Positions 10,108-21,451 of a stretch of 64,000 nucleotides of DNA are shown piece after piece. The position numbers and the translations under genes were made by a program. The stretch lies in contig JAIVFJ010000010.1 in NCBI GenBank assembly GCA_025765615.1, positions 1 through 64,000 on the forward strand. The letters run 5' to 3'. The notes beneath the pieces were generated by a model. That model was not told the origin of the DNA and searched no databases. It saw nothing but the letters and a program-made list of their open reading frames with translations. The stretch is from Zopfochytrium polystomum. Taxonomy: Eukaryota; Chytridiomycota; Chytridiomycetes; Chytridiales; Chytridiaceae. How positions within the stretch are numbered: position 1 is the stretch's first letter; each line of letters opens with the position of its first letter.

Positions 10108-11736
10108 ATGCAAGGACTCTACGACCGCAGGCAAAGCCCAAGGACGAGGCGCCTCCCGCCCCACCACCGCCGCCGCCACCACCACCACCTCCTTCTTGCC
10201 CTCCTCCTCCTCCCCTTCGTTCTCCCCATCACGGCCACCGCCCCCGACGCCGTCGGCGTGGCCGTCGCCTTCCCAGACTCCCGAGCCCGACTCGCAAAGC
10301 GCGGCAACGGCATGTCGCGGCCGGCGGCGCAGCCGGACCTCGAGATGGGCCTTGTGGCCGCAGACCACGCGCCTGCCGGTCCAGCCGGTCCGGCAGGTCC
10401 GGCGGGCGCCGACGGGGCGACCGGGCCTGCTGGCCCCGCGGGACCCGCAGGGCCGGCCGGAGCTAACGGTGCCATTGGCCCGCAGGGTCCGGCCGGTCCT
10501 ACGGGGCCGCAAGGTCCTCAGGGTCCTCAAGGCCCGCAAGGCCCGCAAGGCCCGCAAGGCGACGCGGCGCCGACGCTGCCGCTGTGGAAGCAGGTAATGA
10601 GTGGGGGCTGCTGGAATTTTTTTTTTTTTTTTCGGACCTCGCTTTTTAACTTACATTCGTTTCTGCTCTTCTTCCCCCCTTCCTCCTCGTTCAGGGTGTT
10701 AATGTGAGTTTTAGAAGAAAAAAACGCGAGCGTTAGCGGTGTGTGTGTTGTAGCTCACAACCCTTCCCAACCCCACAAACACCAAGTTGGCGGTTCAAGC
10801 GGGCCTGACGGGTGGCATCGCCGGCGCCGGGTACCACATCACCAACGCCATGACCGGGAACTCGGCGGTAGCGGTTGGTGCGGCAGCCGCCGGGATCCAG
10901 GTGGCGCAGACGTTTGCGGGCGCGGTCAAAGTTTGTGAGTATCAGGCCGCCCTTTTTTTTCGCTCCAATATCCTTTTTGGCGCGCATTCGTGTGTCTCTC
11001 CGTTCTGTCGGTGCTTTGGTCTTGACGGCCCACTGTCCCCAACCCCCTCACAGGCAAGCGGGACTTCGTCGGTGACGGTGGGCGACTGTACCGGCGGCAG
11101 GCGTGCTCGCTGGAGGACCATCGAGCGCAGCAGAAGAAAGAGAAGGAGGCGCTGGCTGCGGCGGCAGGCGCGAGCAAGACCGGGGCGGAAGGGGGGGCGA
11201 CGGCGGCGGCGGCGGCAGGCCCCAACAGTGCGGACGGGAAGAAGAAGAACGGCAAGGGCGCGTCGGCGACGCGGAGTGTTCCGAGCGGCAAAAGCGCCGG
11301 GAGGAAAGCGGCGAAGAAGGCGGTCGGCCGGAAGGGGAAGGCTGCGCGTGGTGGTGGTGGTGGTGGTGGAGGCAAGAGAAAGGCGGCTGCGGCGGGGAAG
11401 GGCGGTGACGGCAAAGCGGCCGGCGGCGGCGGCGGTCGCGCAAAGAAGCAAGTGCGGGGAGGAGGAGGGGCAAAGAAGGGCGGGAAAGCGGGCGCCCCAC
11501 GAGCAGGTAAGGCGGGGGCGAAGAAGGCCGGTGGACGGAAGACTGGTGGGGCGGTGGCTGGTAGGAAGGCCGGCGGAATGAAGAGTGGCGGGCGGTCCGG
11601 CGGCGGTCCCAAGAAACAACAGAAGCAGCCGAAGCAACGGCTCGCTGGGGGCGGCAGAGCCAAGTCTGTGGCCAAGCCGCCCGCAAGGCCAACGCGTAAG
11701 GCGACAGCGGCGCCGTCGAAGGGCAGGAAGAAGTGA
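10108..11736 (+). CDS. Secreted collagen-like protein with Lys-rich tail
   Basis: Four exons: 10108-10593, a 9-nt microexon 10695-10703 (GGTGTTAAT), 10787-10934 and 11054-11736, about 442 residues. A signal peptide ([15 protein letters not shown]) is preceded by an Arg/His-rich n-region. Residues about 90-155 are about 21 Gly-X-Y triplets of collagen type (GPAGPAG, GPQGPQG). Exon 3 encodes a Gly/Ala-rich hydrophobic segment ([19 protein letters not shown]). The last exon is a ~200-residue Lys/Gly/Ala/Arg tail ending SKGRKK. It is probably an extracellular structural or adhesive protein. The repeat is too short for a fibrillar collagen but long enough for a trimerising triple helix. The Lys tail and terminal Lys-Lys are shared with genes A, B and C. 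The intron before exon 4 ends CTCACAG. Confidence 0.85.
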
Positions 11737-12131
11737 CACTTGTTTGGAAATGGTTGTTGTTACATGCCGGTTGCCTCCCACTTTCTCTTTCTCGTTCTTT
11801 TGCCCGCTTTTTGTCGTGTCACAAACAATGTCGCTACTTCACGGCAAGTGCCGAATACACATTTGCGCACTACTTCGGTTATTCGGAATCTTCCATTATT
11901 GAGATGGAGGACGAGTAAACACAGAACGCCACTGTAAGCTTCCAGTTAGGGGTACAAATCGGGAAAGAAATAAAAAAGGCCGAAGTACAACTCAAAAGAA
12001 GAGAGAAGATGGCCAGTTAAACGAGTCAAGCATGTCGAGAGTCAGTGTACGAGCCGCAAAAAAAGAAAGCGGGTCTTAAGGGGGAACACGGTTGGATCGA
12101 AAAAAAAATAAAAGCTACGATTTGGCAAACA
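11737..12131. other. Convergent intergenic region
   Basis: Space between the plus-strand collagen-like gene and the minus-strand gene A, which converge. A possible poly-A signal (AAATAAAAAA) lies near 11968-11978 for the collagen-like gene. No other feature. Confidence 0.5.
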
Positions 12132-15100
12132 TCACTTCTTACCACGCTTGGCGGGAGCCGCTGCAGCCGGCTTTGCCGTCGCGGCCACCGTAGCGGGTTT
12201 GGCCGGAGATTTGGCCGGCGTAACTGGTTTGGCCGGCGCAGCGGGTTTGGCAAGCGCCTGTGCGTTTCGCGTCTTGGCCGCCGCAGCCCCGCGCGGACCA
12301 GGCGGTTTCGCGGCTGCCGCCGCCCCGGGTTTGACGGTCCTGCTGGCGACGCCACGGGAGGAGGTCGAGGCAGGGAAGGCAGCGGCGGCGGCGGCGGGTT
12401 TTTGCGGCTTCCCGGCAGGGAGCGCGGCGGTGGCTGGCTTTGACGCAGCGACGGGTTTTGCGGGCGTGACGCGCTTCGAGGGGGCCGTGACGGCCGCGGC
12501 GCTTTTCTTCGTTGCGGCGGTCGGAGTTAATGCCTTTGACGTCGACGCGGGGGGCGTTGTGTGCGCGGCTGGCTTCTTCGACTGCGCGGCGATGCCAGGT
12601 TTCGTCTTGCCCGAGCCAGCGACGGCGGTCTTGGCGTTACCCCCGACAGCCTTTGTGCCGCCGGGCGCGCTCTGTTTCGTCGTGGGCGGTGCGCTCGTTG
12701 ATCCCCCGCTTTGCCGCGGTCGCCGTTACCGCGGCCTTGCCCCTTCCGCTGGCTGCCGACGGCGGCGTCGCCGGCGCCTTACCACCCTTGCTCTTTGCGT
12801 CCGTTGTCGTGCTCTTCATCGCACCAACGGCGGCGCTCGTCTTCGCGGCCGTGTTCCCCGCGCCCCGCAGCTTCTCCCTCGCAGCGACGCCACCGGCGTT
12901 CCCATTCGTCGCTGGCGGGAACCGCGACAGGCCCTTTTTAGCGCTGCCGAGATCCACGCCGGCGCTGGTCTTGGGGCTTGTCGGCGGCGGGGGCAGCCCG
13001 CGGGATCGTGCGGCGGTGCTGGCGGTGGCGAAAGGGGCCGGCTTCATTTTCGCGACGTCGTCGGCTGCCGCGCCGGCTTTTGTGCCGGCGGACTTCCAGG
13101 CCTGCTGGGCGGCGGCACTCGGGGCGTTTTGCTTGTGGGCGGGCGGCGAGCGACCAAAGCTCTTTGTCACCCCAGGCTTTCTGCCAGCTCCTGCGCCCGC
13201 CGCCGGCGCCGCCTGCGTGCCGCCACCCTTCTCCTTTGCCCGGTCCGGGGTCTTGAACTCTGGCGTCTTGAACTGCAAGTTGTGTTTCGCGCCCTGCTTC
13301 AGCGCCTCCGGGGTTTCAAACTTCACGCCGCCAGACGGTCCGGAGCCCTTGACAGCCTGCTGGACTCTGTCGTACTCCTTGTTGGAGGCGGCGGTCGCGG
13401 CGTGCGCGTTGCCCTTGGCGGCGGCCTGAGCTGTGGCGAGGTGCTTCTTCGCGCTAGCGTCGGCGCGGCCGCTGTCGACGTTTTTCGCGGCGACGTTGCC
13501 CTTTAGCGCGCCGACGACCGAGGCCATCTTGCCGGCGTCTTTGCCGGTGGCTTGCAGCTTTTTGCCGTTGGCGGAGAGCGGCGGGGAGCCCTTGAGGGTG
13601 TTGCCGACGCCGTTGATGCTGGTCTGGACCGTGTCCATGACCATGGCGTCCGTCATGGCTTTTTGCGGGGCGTTCGAGGAGTACGCGGTCGTCGCGGGGA
13701 ACGAAAAATGTGGAGTTTTGAACATAAACACGCTTGAAGGGGAAAAATGAAAAACGAAACCGCTCTGTCAACGTACGCGTGCCGCCAATCCGCTGGACGG
13801 CGCCGTTTGCGGCCTTTCCAGCGTACCCAGCAAGACCGTTCTGCAACGCCGCTATATTTTCGAGCGGGGTGGTGAACGCAAGAACGGTTAGGAAGAGAAG
13901 AATAAGGGGGCAAGTCGAGAAAATTGAGCCGGAAGCCGGAGGGGGCGCTGAAACACCTCGCTAACAGCGTAAACTCACCTCCGATGGGTTTTCCGTCAGC
14001 CAGAGAATTTCCTGCGGAGTGCACGCCGTAGCGGATCGCCTCTGTCACGATATGGTTTTTTTTTAGATTTTTTTTTTTTTAAGTGGTTTCGGTCGATATT
14101 TGTCACTAAAGGGTGAAAGGAAAGGAACAGCAATATGGCCTCTCACGTCCACCGGGGATCCACGACGCAGCCTGCTGTGTTCCCTTGGCGGCGGCGCTTT
14201 GGAGGATCTCTGGGTGATGGGGGAAGCAAACAAATTAGCCCCGGCGCAGGTTAAGCAACCATCTACAAACTTACTTCCAGCGCTCTCGCCCTTCCTTGCG
14301 CTGGAGACGGCGCCGTGGGCGGCCCCCATTGCCGCGGCGGTGCAGAGACCGGCGGCGCAGCCCGCTTGTTATTATTGAAGATTTTTTTTGAAAGTGTTAA
14401 GGGACGTAGTTTTTGTCGGTGGCCATATGCGAGTACTAACCGACAGGTCCCGCGGCGGCGGTGACTGCGCCGGCAACGGCGACGGGGACGACCTTGTTGG
14501 CGACCGCGTAGCCTGCTTTCGCACCCTTTTTTTTTCTTTAAGAACAAAGAGTCTTGCGTGGGTCACCGAAGCGCAGATTACCAGTTTGCCGAGGGTCGCC
14601 GTTGTCGACCCGGCCTTTTGCCACTTCGACTTTGCCTGCTCGGCGGGCGCCTGGCCGTTCTTTTTCGCGTCGTCTGCCTTAGCCTTTTGCACGTTTGCTG
14701 TTGCGGTTTTGTCCGACAAAGACAATAAGGAATCTGTAGTTTAGTTTGGGAACTACTTCTTTTTTTTCTTTTCTTCTTTCGTTTGGTAAATACTGACCGA
14801 GTGGGTTGGCCGCAGCCTGCTTGACAAAGTCGGCATCGGTTGCGCCTGCTGCGGTATTGGCGGCGGCTAGTTGTGGGAGGGTTTGTTTTATTGTTATCGT
14901 TTGTGTTGGTGTTGGCGGCCGCGATATGAAGAGGGTGAGAAATCCTCAGAAGCGCAAAGCGGAAAATGGGCTTCGCCGGGAGTTGCAAACAATAAGCGAA
15001 GCTTACACTTGAGATTTTTTCCTTGGCGCAGGTCCCAAGCACCGGAGATCATTGGAACCTTAGCGGGGTCCGCAAGGAGACGCGTGTGTTGTTACTTTAA

Positions 15101-16151
15101 TCGAAAGCCAGAATGATTTTTGTGTTGAAACTCAACTGTCTGCGTCAAGCTGAAGCGCCGCGCCTTGCATGGCACCGGCGAGGGTCTGCTTCGCAACGCC
15201 TTTTTTTATTTTATTTTTTGTGTAAGTAAAGGTTAGGTGGGTTGATTTGGGTGCATGAGACGGTCATCAGTCGAGGCAAACCGGCAGCAGATTGAGGGCG
15301 GTCAAAAACCGCAAGTTTGGGCAAGCAAAAAAAAAAATGGAGTAGAGAACGTATCGATTCTCTCATCGCATCGCATCATCATACCTTTGAGCGGCTTGCC
15401 CTGTGTCGATGCATGCTTGCGCAGTCGCGCCGATGGCTATGGCCGCCGCCTTGCCAGCTGGTTGGTTTGGTTTGGTTTGGAGTAGGTAAGGGTTCCATAA
15501 ATGAAGTGAGGGATAGAGAAATAATTAAAAACAGGGGGACGAAAGCTCACCCGTCGGCACCGACGGCCGCACCCGCAGCCGACGCTCCGTAAGCGACCGC
15601 GGCATCCGTGCCGTCCAGCTGTGCCATGTACGCCGCCTGGGTGAGGTCGCGAGTTAGCGATGGAACAGAAAAAAAGGGTTAACCCTCTCACACCGTAAGT
15701 GGCACGGTGACATGCTGACCGTTCAATGCAAAAAGAAGAAACGCCTTCCCTCGACGCGCGCCCGCCTCACCTCCTTCGCACCGGCTTTTGCCGCGTTGAT
15801 CCTCGTGTTACCGAGCTTCCCCGTCTCAAAGACATTATTGCCGACGGTCTGAACAGGCTCCTCCGGGAACCCGTTTTCCTTGCTCGTGTGGATGCGCTCG
15901 CGGCGGGCCAGGCGGACCGGGGGTAGAAGCGGCTGCTGGGCGGTGGCGGCGTTGTCGTCGTCGTCATAGTCGCTGCTGCTGCTGCTGCGATGACGGCGGT
16001 GGTGCTGGCGCGGATAGAACAGCTGCTCCTGGTACAGCTGACGGTGCTGTTGCGGTGGTGATGTTGCGATGGAGACCCCGAGCGTATGAGAATGGTCGGC
16101 GAGGCCAAGAAGCAAAAAGAATTCGAAGATAAGGAGGAGTAATGAAAGCAT
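12132..16151 (-). CDS. Secreted Lys/Ala-rich repeat protein, family copy A (damaged)
   Basis: Paralogue of genes B and C with the same 13-exon plan. Exon 1 (16151-15771) has a signal peptide (MLSLLLLIFEFFLLLG), then the family motif TVGNNVFETGKLGN. Later exons carry MAQLDGTDAAVAYGAS (about 15636-15555), AIAIGATAQAC (15457-15385), MQGAALQLDAD (15199-15137), SGAWDLRQGK (about 15090-15016), DADFVKQA (14866-14798), ANVQKAK (14697-14582), GYAVANK, GLCTAAAMGA, GTQQAASW, IRYGVHSAGN and NGLAGYAG. The last exon (about 13716-12132) is the long basic tail ending KRGKK. Damage: the tail changes frame at a five-base G run (12703-12707); dropping one base restores it to the stop at 12132-12134. Exon 5 lacks an AG acceptor where B and C have one, and an intron junction near 15400 is one base off. 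It may be a decaying copy or contain assembly errors. Confidence 0.7.
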
Positions 16152-16280
16152 TGGTTGGTGCTGTTCCTGACTTCTCGGTGGGACGGCCCTCTGAGGCCGG
16201 TAGTTGCGCATACTCGGTGCTTTTTTGGTGCTGGGAGGGACAATTGGGTCGGGGTTGAGGGTGATCAGCACTGCCTGGCA

Positions 16281-16287
16281 ATAAATA
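16281..16287 (-). promoter_or_regulatory. Possible TATA box of gene A
   Basis: TATTTAT on the minus strand about 130 nt upstream of the gene A ATG at 16151. Confidence 0.4.
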
Positions 16288-16436
16288 CGATTTTTGGTCG
16301 CCCGCAAGAGGGCAAAACCATTGTTCGTTGATGATGGAGGCAGGCAAATCGCGGCTGAGGACACCTACACACACGAGTTTGTGGCCGGTGCCTGCCTGCC
16401 CTGACCTTGCCTAGTCTCTCTTCCCAGCCAAGAGAG

Positions 16437-16438
<2 letters not shown>

Positions 16439-16475
<37 letters not shown>

Positions 16476-16586
16476 CTATGTGAGCGTGTTTACGTCCCTA
16501 TGTTTGGACATGCCAGAAGTTCGCCCGTCGTCCGCCTGGCTGCGCCGCCAGTGCTTCTGTTACATTCTCCCTCTCTCTCTCTCTCT

Positions 16587-16624
<38 letters not shown>

Positions 16625-16827
16625 CCGTTTCCGCTTGCCCATGATGCGGATTACCCCCCTTACTTGTCTCGTATCAGCAACAGCTGCTCCACAGGGCATT
16701 ATCTGCGGGCTGAGCTCAGCGGCACTGGTATCGCATTATGTCGCTGCAGCTTGCTGTCTAACCATGTAACATGTCTCATGAGTCTCCTTTCAGCAGCAAA
16801 GATTGAGCGACACAAAAGGAGAGAGAG

Positions 16828-16893
<66 letters not shown>

Positions 16894-17210
16894 AGGGAGG
16901 GAGAGAGAGACAGACCTCGCCCGCTAGAAAGAGACACCAGAGTGGGCCGGCATCCGCCAAACTTTCTGGGGAAAGACACTATAACAAAAAAAATAAAAAA
17001 ATAAACGAGAGAGAGAGAAAAAAGTCTTGGCACAACTGTTTCATTTCCGCCCGTTCTTCCGAGTGAAGAAACAGAAGAAGACGCCAGGTTCGGGGGCGCG
17101 TCATATGATATATGAATATCTTCTCTCTCTGCGTGTGTGTCCGTGTGAATGAGGAATAAGTGGTGAGAGAGTGAGAGAGAGAGAGTGAGAGAGTGAGAAA
17201 GAGAGAGAGC
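16439..17210. repeat. TG, CT and GA microsatellite cluster
   Basis: (TG)n at 16440-16474, (CT)n at 16570-16622 and (GA)n at 16826-16912, with shorter GA tracts at 17004-17016 and 17163-17213. They lie upstream of minus-strand gene A. The remaining 17214-17845 shows no gene, although it holds ordinary-looking non-repetitive sequence. Confidence 0.9.
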
Positions 17211-17845
17211 GAGAGGCCGAAAAGTGCCAGCCAACCAGTGAACGCCCCGAGTTTTTGGTCAGGTTTTTCTGAATGTTTTTTCCATCTTTTTTCTCACTAA
17301 ATGTTTCGAGCCTTCAACACACTGGAATGCGTGGAAAGTCAAACGCCGGTGTGCCAAGGAATAACCCTTCTCCTCGGAAACGGCTTCCGCCAGCAGGCTT
17401 TATTAGCTTTAAACCGACGACAGGAAACCAACAAAAGAGGAACGACACACAAAAACGGAAAAACTCCATTGCCCAAGACTAGCGGCACTGTTAAAATGTG
17501 GAAGGCAGCCAGGACCAGGAGCAGCCGCTTTCCGTATGTAATGTATGTCACTTGTATTGGCATCTCATCAAAGCATGCGCTGCGTGATGCTATCTCACCC
17601 CTGTCTCTACAAACATTCCCCAACGGCGCTCAACCGAATGGAAGTCAGCCTTTCAAGCGCAAAAGGCGAAAGTGGGCGGTTAAAACAAATCCGGATGGTA
17701 GACGAGCGGCTGGGTCAGAGACGAGGGACGAAATTTGGTTGGCCCCTTTCCGCCGGTGTTTGAAAACTTCGTCGTGTGGGGGGCGGAAATGAGGATCAAA
17801 CTGCCCAAGCAAGAACCAAGCAAAAAGAAAGGTCTGACCCCGAAC

Positions 17846-20235
17846 ATGGGCCGCGACGACACCGACGCCAACGACACCGACGAAAACCGGACGCCGACGC
17901 CGACGCCGCCGGCGCCCGCCGCGGCGGGGGGGCGCCGGCCGCCTCCGCTTGACTACATCGATCCGCGCGAGGAGCTTGCGGCGGCGGCGGCTGCAGCGGC
18001 GGCGGCGGCAGCGGGCGCCGACGACAATGACGATGACGATGACGACGACGCGGCGTTCACGGACGCGGGGGAGGTGTCGCGCGACGAGGACGACGACGGC
18101 GGGGTCGACGAGGCAGACGCGGAGGGAGCGGCGGAGGCGGCGGCGGCCGATCCTTCGTCCGCGTCGACGCTGGGGACCCCGCTCATCCTGACATCGCCGC
18201 CGTCGCCGGACCGCGACGCCAGCTTTGGGGCGGACGTCACTGGTGGCGGCGGCGGGGGTGGGGGTGGGGGTACCGGGGGGGAGGGGGAGGACGCGTCGCC
18301 GGGGTCTGCGGCGGGGTCGGACGCGATCCCGGGGTCGGTGCTTCAGACGCGGGCGATGCGGGCGTCGCCGTCGCCGACGTCGTCGACGTACTCGATGCAG
18401 GTTGGCGGCGGCGGCGGCGGGGAGGCCATTGCTGCTGCTGCTGGTCGTGGTGGTGTGGGGGTCGCGGGGATGCGAGTCGGCGACGGCAGTCCCGGACGGC
18501 GACGGCGGAGCACGTATCGGCAGCTGCCAGTCCCGCCAGGGGGGGGTGGGGGTGGCGGCGGCGGGCCAAGCTTTCCGTTTGCGGCGGCGGCGGCGACAGC
18601 GGCGGCAGGGACGGCGGCGGGTCCGAGGGCCGCTGGGGTGCGGCGCATCACGCTGGTGGAGCCTGCAAGGGGAGTGGGGGGGGTCCGCGAGAGGGTGGGA
18701 TGGCGCGATGATGAGCGGGCGGGGGTCGCCGGCGGCCGGCGGCGGTCTTCGCAGCAGCCTGACGCAGCGCGGGGGTAACTTGTCACCAGCGGTGCCGGGA
18801 GTGCCCGGACGAAGCTCGACGGTTGTCCGAATGTCGGTGGCAGACGGTCCGTATGGCGGCAGCAACGTCGGCGGTAGCGATGCTGGGGCGAGAGCGTCGC
18901 CGTCGGCGGCGGCGGCGGCTGTGGCGGCGGCATCCTCGTCGTCCGCGACTGCAGCTGGGTCGGACCTGCCGGTGTTTTCAGTCGGCAGCGGGCGGGACGG
19001 GGAGCGGCCGGTGGTGCTCATCACGGGGTGCAGCCAGGGCGGCATCGGGCACAGCCTGGCGCTGGCGCTTGCGCGGCCGCCTCACAGCCACCGGGTGTTT
19101 GGCACGGTGCGACACCCGTCGCGGCTCAACGATTTTTCGGGGTGCTACGTGCCGCCGCCGGGCAGCGTCGAGCTGCTGCCGATGGACGTGACAGACGGCG
19201 AGAGCGTGCGGCGCGCCGTCGGCGCCGTGGTCAAGCGCACGGGCGGGCGGCTCGACGTGCTTGTGAACAACGCCGGGGTCGGGTGGAGCGGCGCCGCGGC
19301 CGAGTGCGGGCGCGACGAGGCCGGCTGGGTGTTTGGCGTCAACGTGGTCGGGCTGATGGGCGTGACCCGCGAGGTCATACCCCACATGGTCGCCTCCGGG
19401 CGGGGCGGCAAGATTGTGAATATGGGGAGCGTGACGTCTTACATTGCCTTGCCGTGGTCGAGTGTGTACGTCGCAAGCAAGAGCGCGGTGCGAGCCATCA
19501 CGAGCGCGCTGTGAGTGTCCTGCTTCTTGTCCACTTTGAACCCCCTCAGAATTTTGGTTCCCCGCGAGCCCTTTAGGAACTTTGTAACATTTTGTTCCTT
19601 TCATAGGCGAATGGAGCTCATGCCTTTTGGAATTCAGGTTGCTTTTGTAGCCGCTGGCAGCGTTCGCACCAACATTGTGAAGGTAGGTCAGGTTGGCGAC
19701 CTCTCTTAGTTGTTGCCGTCTATTAAGTAACCTGACTTGCCTCAAGAATACGTTCGCACATGCCGCCCTCCACCGCCCGCCCCAGCCGTCCCCTCTCTAC
19801 GCGCACCTCCCCATCGGCCCGCCCACGCCTCCGCCACCCTCCTCCACCCACCAGCACCGGGCCACAGGGACCGACCCAGACGCCTTTGCTGCCGCCGTTG
19901 CGGCGGACGTGGCCAAGGCGAGCATGCCCCCGACGATTGTCGCGGGGCGCTGGGCGTGGGTGGTGCTGGTCCTGCTCATGTTCCCCGAGTGGGTGATTGA
20001 GTGGATTGTGGCGTGGCGATACGGGCTGAGCCTGGTAAAGGTTGTGGTGCCGACGAAGCAGGCGGCTGCGTCGGCGGCGGCGGCGGTGTCGCTGTCGGAG
20101 GGAGTGCAGGGTGCCGGGGGCCGCGGTGGGAGTGGTGGAGAGGGGGAAGTCGCGGTTGCGGCGGAGGAAGAGGGCGAGGGTAGGGAGGGGATTGGTATGG
20201 CGGGTTATGGAAGAGTCAGGGTGAAGCAGGCGTAA
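17846..20235 (+). CDS. Short-chain dehydrogenase (AYR1-like) with long acidic N-terminal extension
   Basis: Exon 1 runs 17846-19510, exon 2 19607-19682, exon 3 19747-20235. The SDR part starts near 19010: Rossmann motif TGCSQGGIGHSLA, NNAG (in DVLVNNAGVGWSG), the catalytic serine in NMGSVTSYIALP, and YVASK (catalytic Tyr and Lys). After it come RMELMPFGIQV and AAGSVRTN, typical of 1-acyldihydroxyacetone-phosphate reductase-like SDRs. A hydrophobic C-terminal segment (WAWVVLVLLMFPEWVIEWIV) suggests ER/lipid-droplet membrane association. The N-terminal ~290 residues are Asp/Glu, Gly and Ala-rich low complexity, unusual for this family. They are in a different frame from the SDR domain; removing one G from the G8 run at 18676-18683 fuses them. 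Alternatively translation begins at the ATG at 18708. Upstream in-frame ATGs exist at 17735 and 17789. Confidence 0.8.
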
Positions 20236-20314
20236 GGGAGTATTCACATGTTCTTTTTTTTCTGTCTCCGGCTTTTTATTTTTCGTGCTGTTCGAAACTT
20301 CCCCGCTCTTCTTT

Positions 20315-20315
<1 letters not shown>

Positions 20316-20355
<40 letters not shown>
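20316..20355. repeat. Poly-T tract of about 37 nt
   Basis: Long T run about 80 nt downstream of the SDR stop codon. The rest of 20236-20680 holds no recognised gene. Confidence 0.95.
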
Positions 20356-20356
<1 letters not shown>

Positions 20357-20680
20357 TCCCCCACACTGCATATCGATATCCATTGATTGAATAAGGAAAC
20401 GACCGGGCGCGACAGCTTTAGGCCCAGTCATTTGAAAGGCTCGACTACGTTCCCGGGTGGTGCCGTCAGGTGTTTGAGCTGCTGCTGAGGCGCACAAAGC
20501 AGCGAGCAGCGAACCCAATTAAGCCAAGTCAGGCAGAAGGTTTTTCGGTTTGTAATCGGGCAAGAGCACTTGGAGGTATGCACAGTGTAAATGTACTTGC
20601 TACCCTCGAGCCCCATTTCTCCAACAGCCCTCTCGCCGTCCCGTCCCGCACTGCGACCTTGAACCAACTTCGTCTCTGCG

Positions 20681-21239
20681 GTGGACAATATTGATGAAAC
20701 CGCCGATATGCTCATGTGTGGAGCGCCCATGGACGGTTGGCCCGACCTTCAGGCTTTTGTGGAAGTGACAAAGTCTGCTATGACGGAGGAGCTCAAAAGC
20801 GCGGAGAGGGCCTGCAAATGGAACTGCGCCGTGCCCGAGATGATCCTACTTGGACGAGAGGCCGTTTCCAAATGCAAGCAGTTTGCTAACGGAGAGAGCC
20901 CTCGCTGACGACCAGACCGAATTCACAGAAGAAAAGTCCCTCGTTGGCTCTGGGCGTCCAGCACCTTCTCTGGGTTCCACTTGAAAGTAACCCAAGGATT
21001 TTCATGGGGAGAAGATGCTTTTGTCCGGGCCATGCGCGTTGGCTATCCATTGGGAAGTGGGCTTCAATTGCGGCAACGCGCATGCGTTCAGCACAAGGGA
21101 TCGACCTGAACTGCAAAGCCTTCCATACAAGTGCGGGTCCACCGCAAGCGCAAGGTGCGACTACAGCTACTGCAGTTGGTGCTGCCGCGAGCCGTGCGGT
21201 TACCATCGGGGGGCGGTTGATAAGGTCAAGTTCCAGTAA
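20681..21239 (+). pseudogene. Broken relative of the F-box/Cys-rich gene
   Basis: A 75-codon frame (20681-20908) contains DLQAFVEVTKSAMTEEL, which aligns with DLQSLVEATKKAVAVEI in the intact gene at 23431-25731. In another frame, ending at 21239, is the C-terminal Cys cluster CGSTASARCDYSYCSWCC followed by REPCGYH, matching CGSTASPKCDHTCCKNCC and RGPCTHH of the intact gene. The middle and the whole F-box part are missing and the frames disagree, so this is a truncated relic of a duplicated copy. Confidence 0.7.
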
Positions 21240-21451
21240 CAGTCGATAAGCACGGGCAGCTTTCCAAAAAGGGAAGCGGCGGACTTCAGTCGGTGGTGTT
21301 TGCCGTTTGGCGCCGACAGGCCCAATTAGGGAAGCGAATCGCAGAATTCCGGCGGGCGCAGCCCAGTGTCTTGACAATATCAATATTCAAAACAAAAAAA
21401 AAATCAAAAAAAAAAAAGGGAGAGATATTTAACATCGCGAAATAACCGAAG

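Noticed and set aside
10379..10560. Bacterial-type or animal fibrillar collagen
   Set aside because: Only about 21 Gly-X-Y triplets, with no C-propeptide or bacterial anchor. Best called collagen-like.
12148..13506. Plus-strand 452-codon frame opposite gene A
   Set aside because: Ala/Gly/Val-rich complement of the Lys tail. Gene A on the minus strand matches B and C exon by exon.
17645..19045. Minus-strand 466-codon Arg/Pro-rich frame opposite the SDR
   Set aside because: No domain; shadow of the GC-rich SDR coding strand, which has all catalytic motifs.
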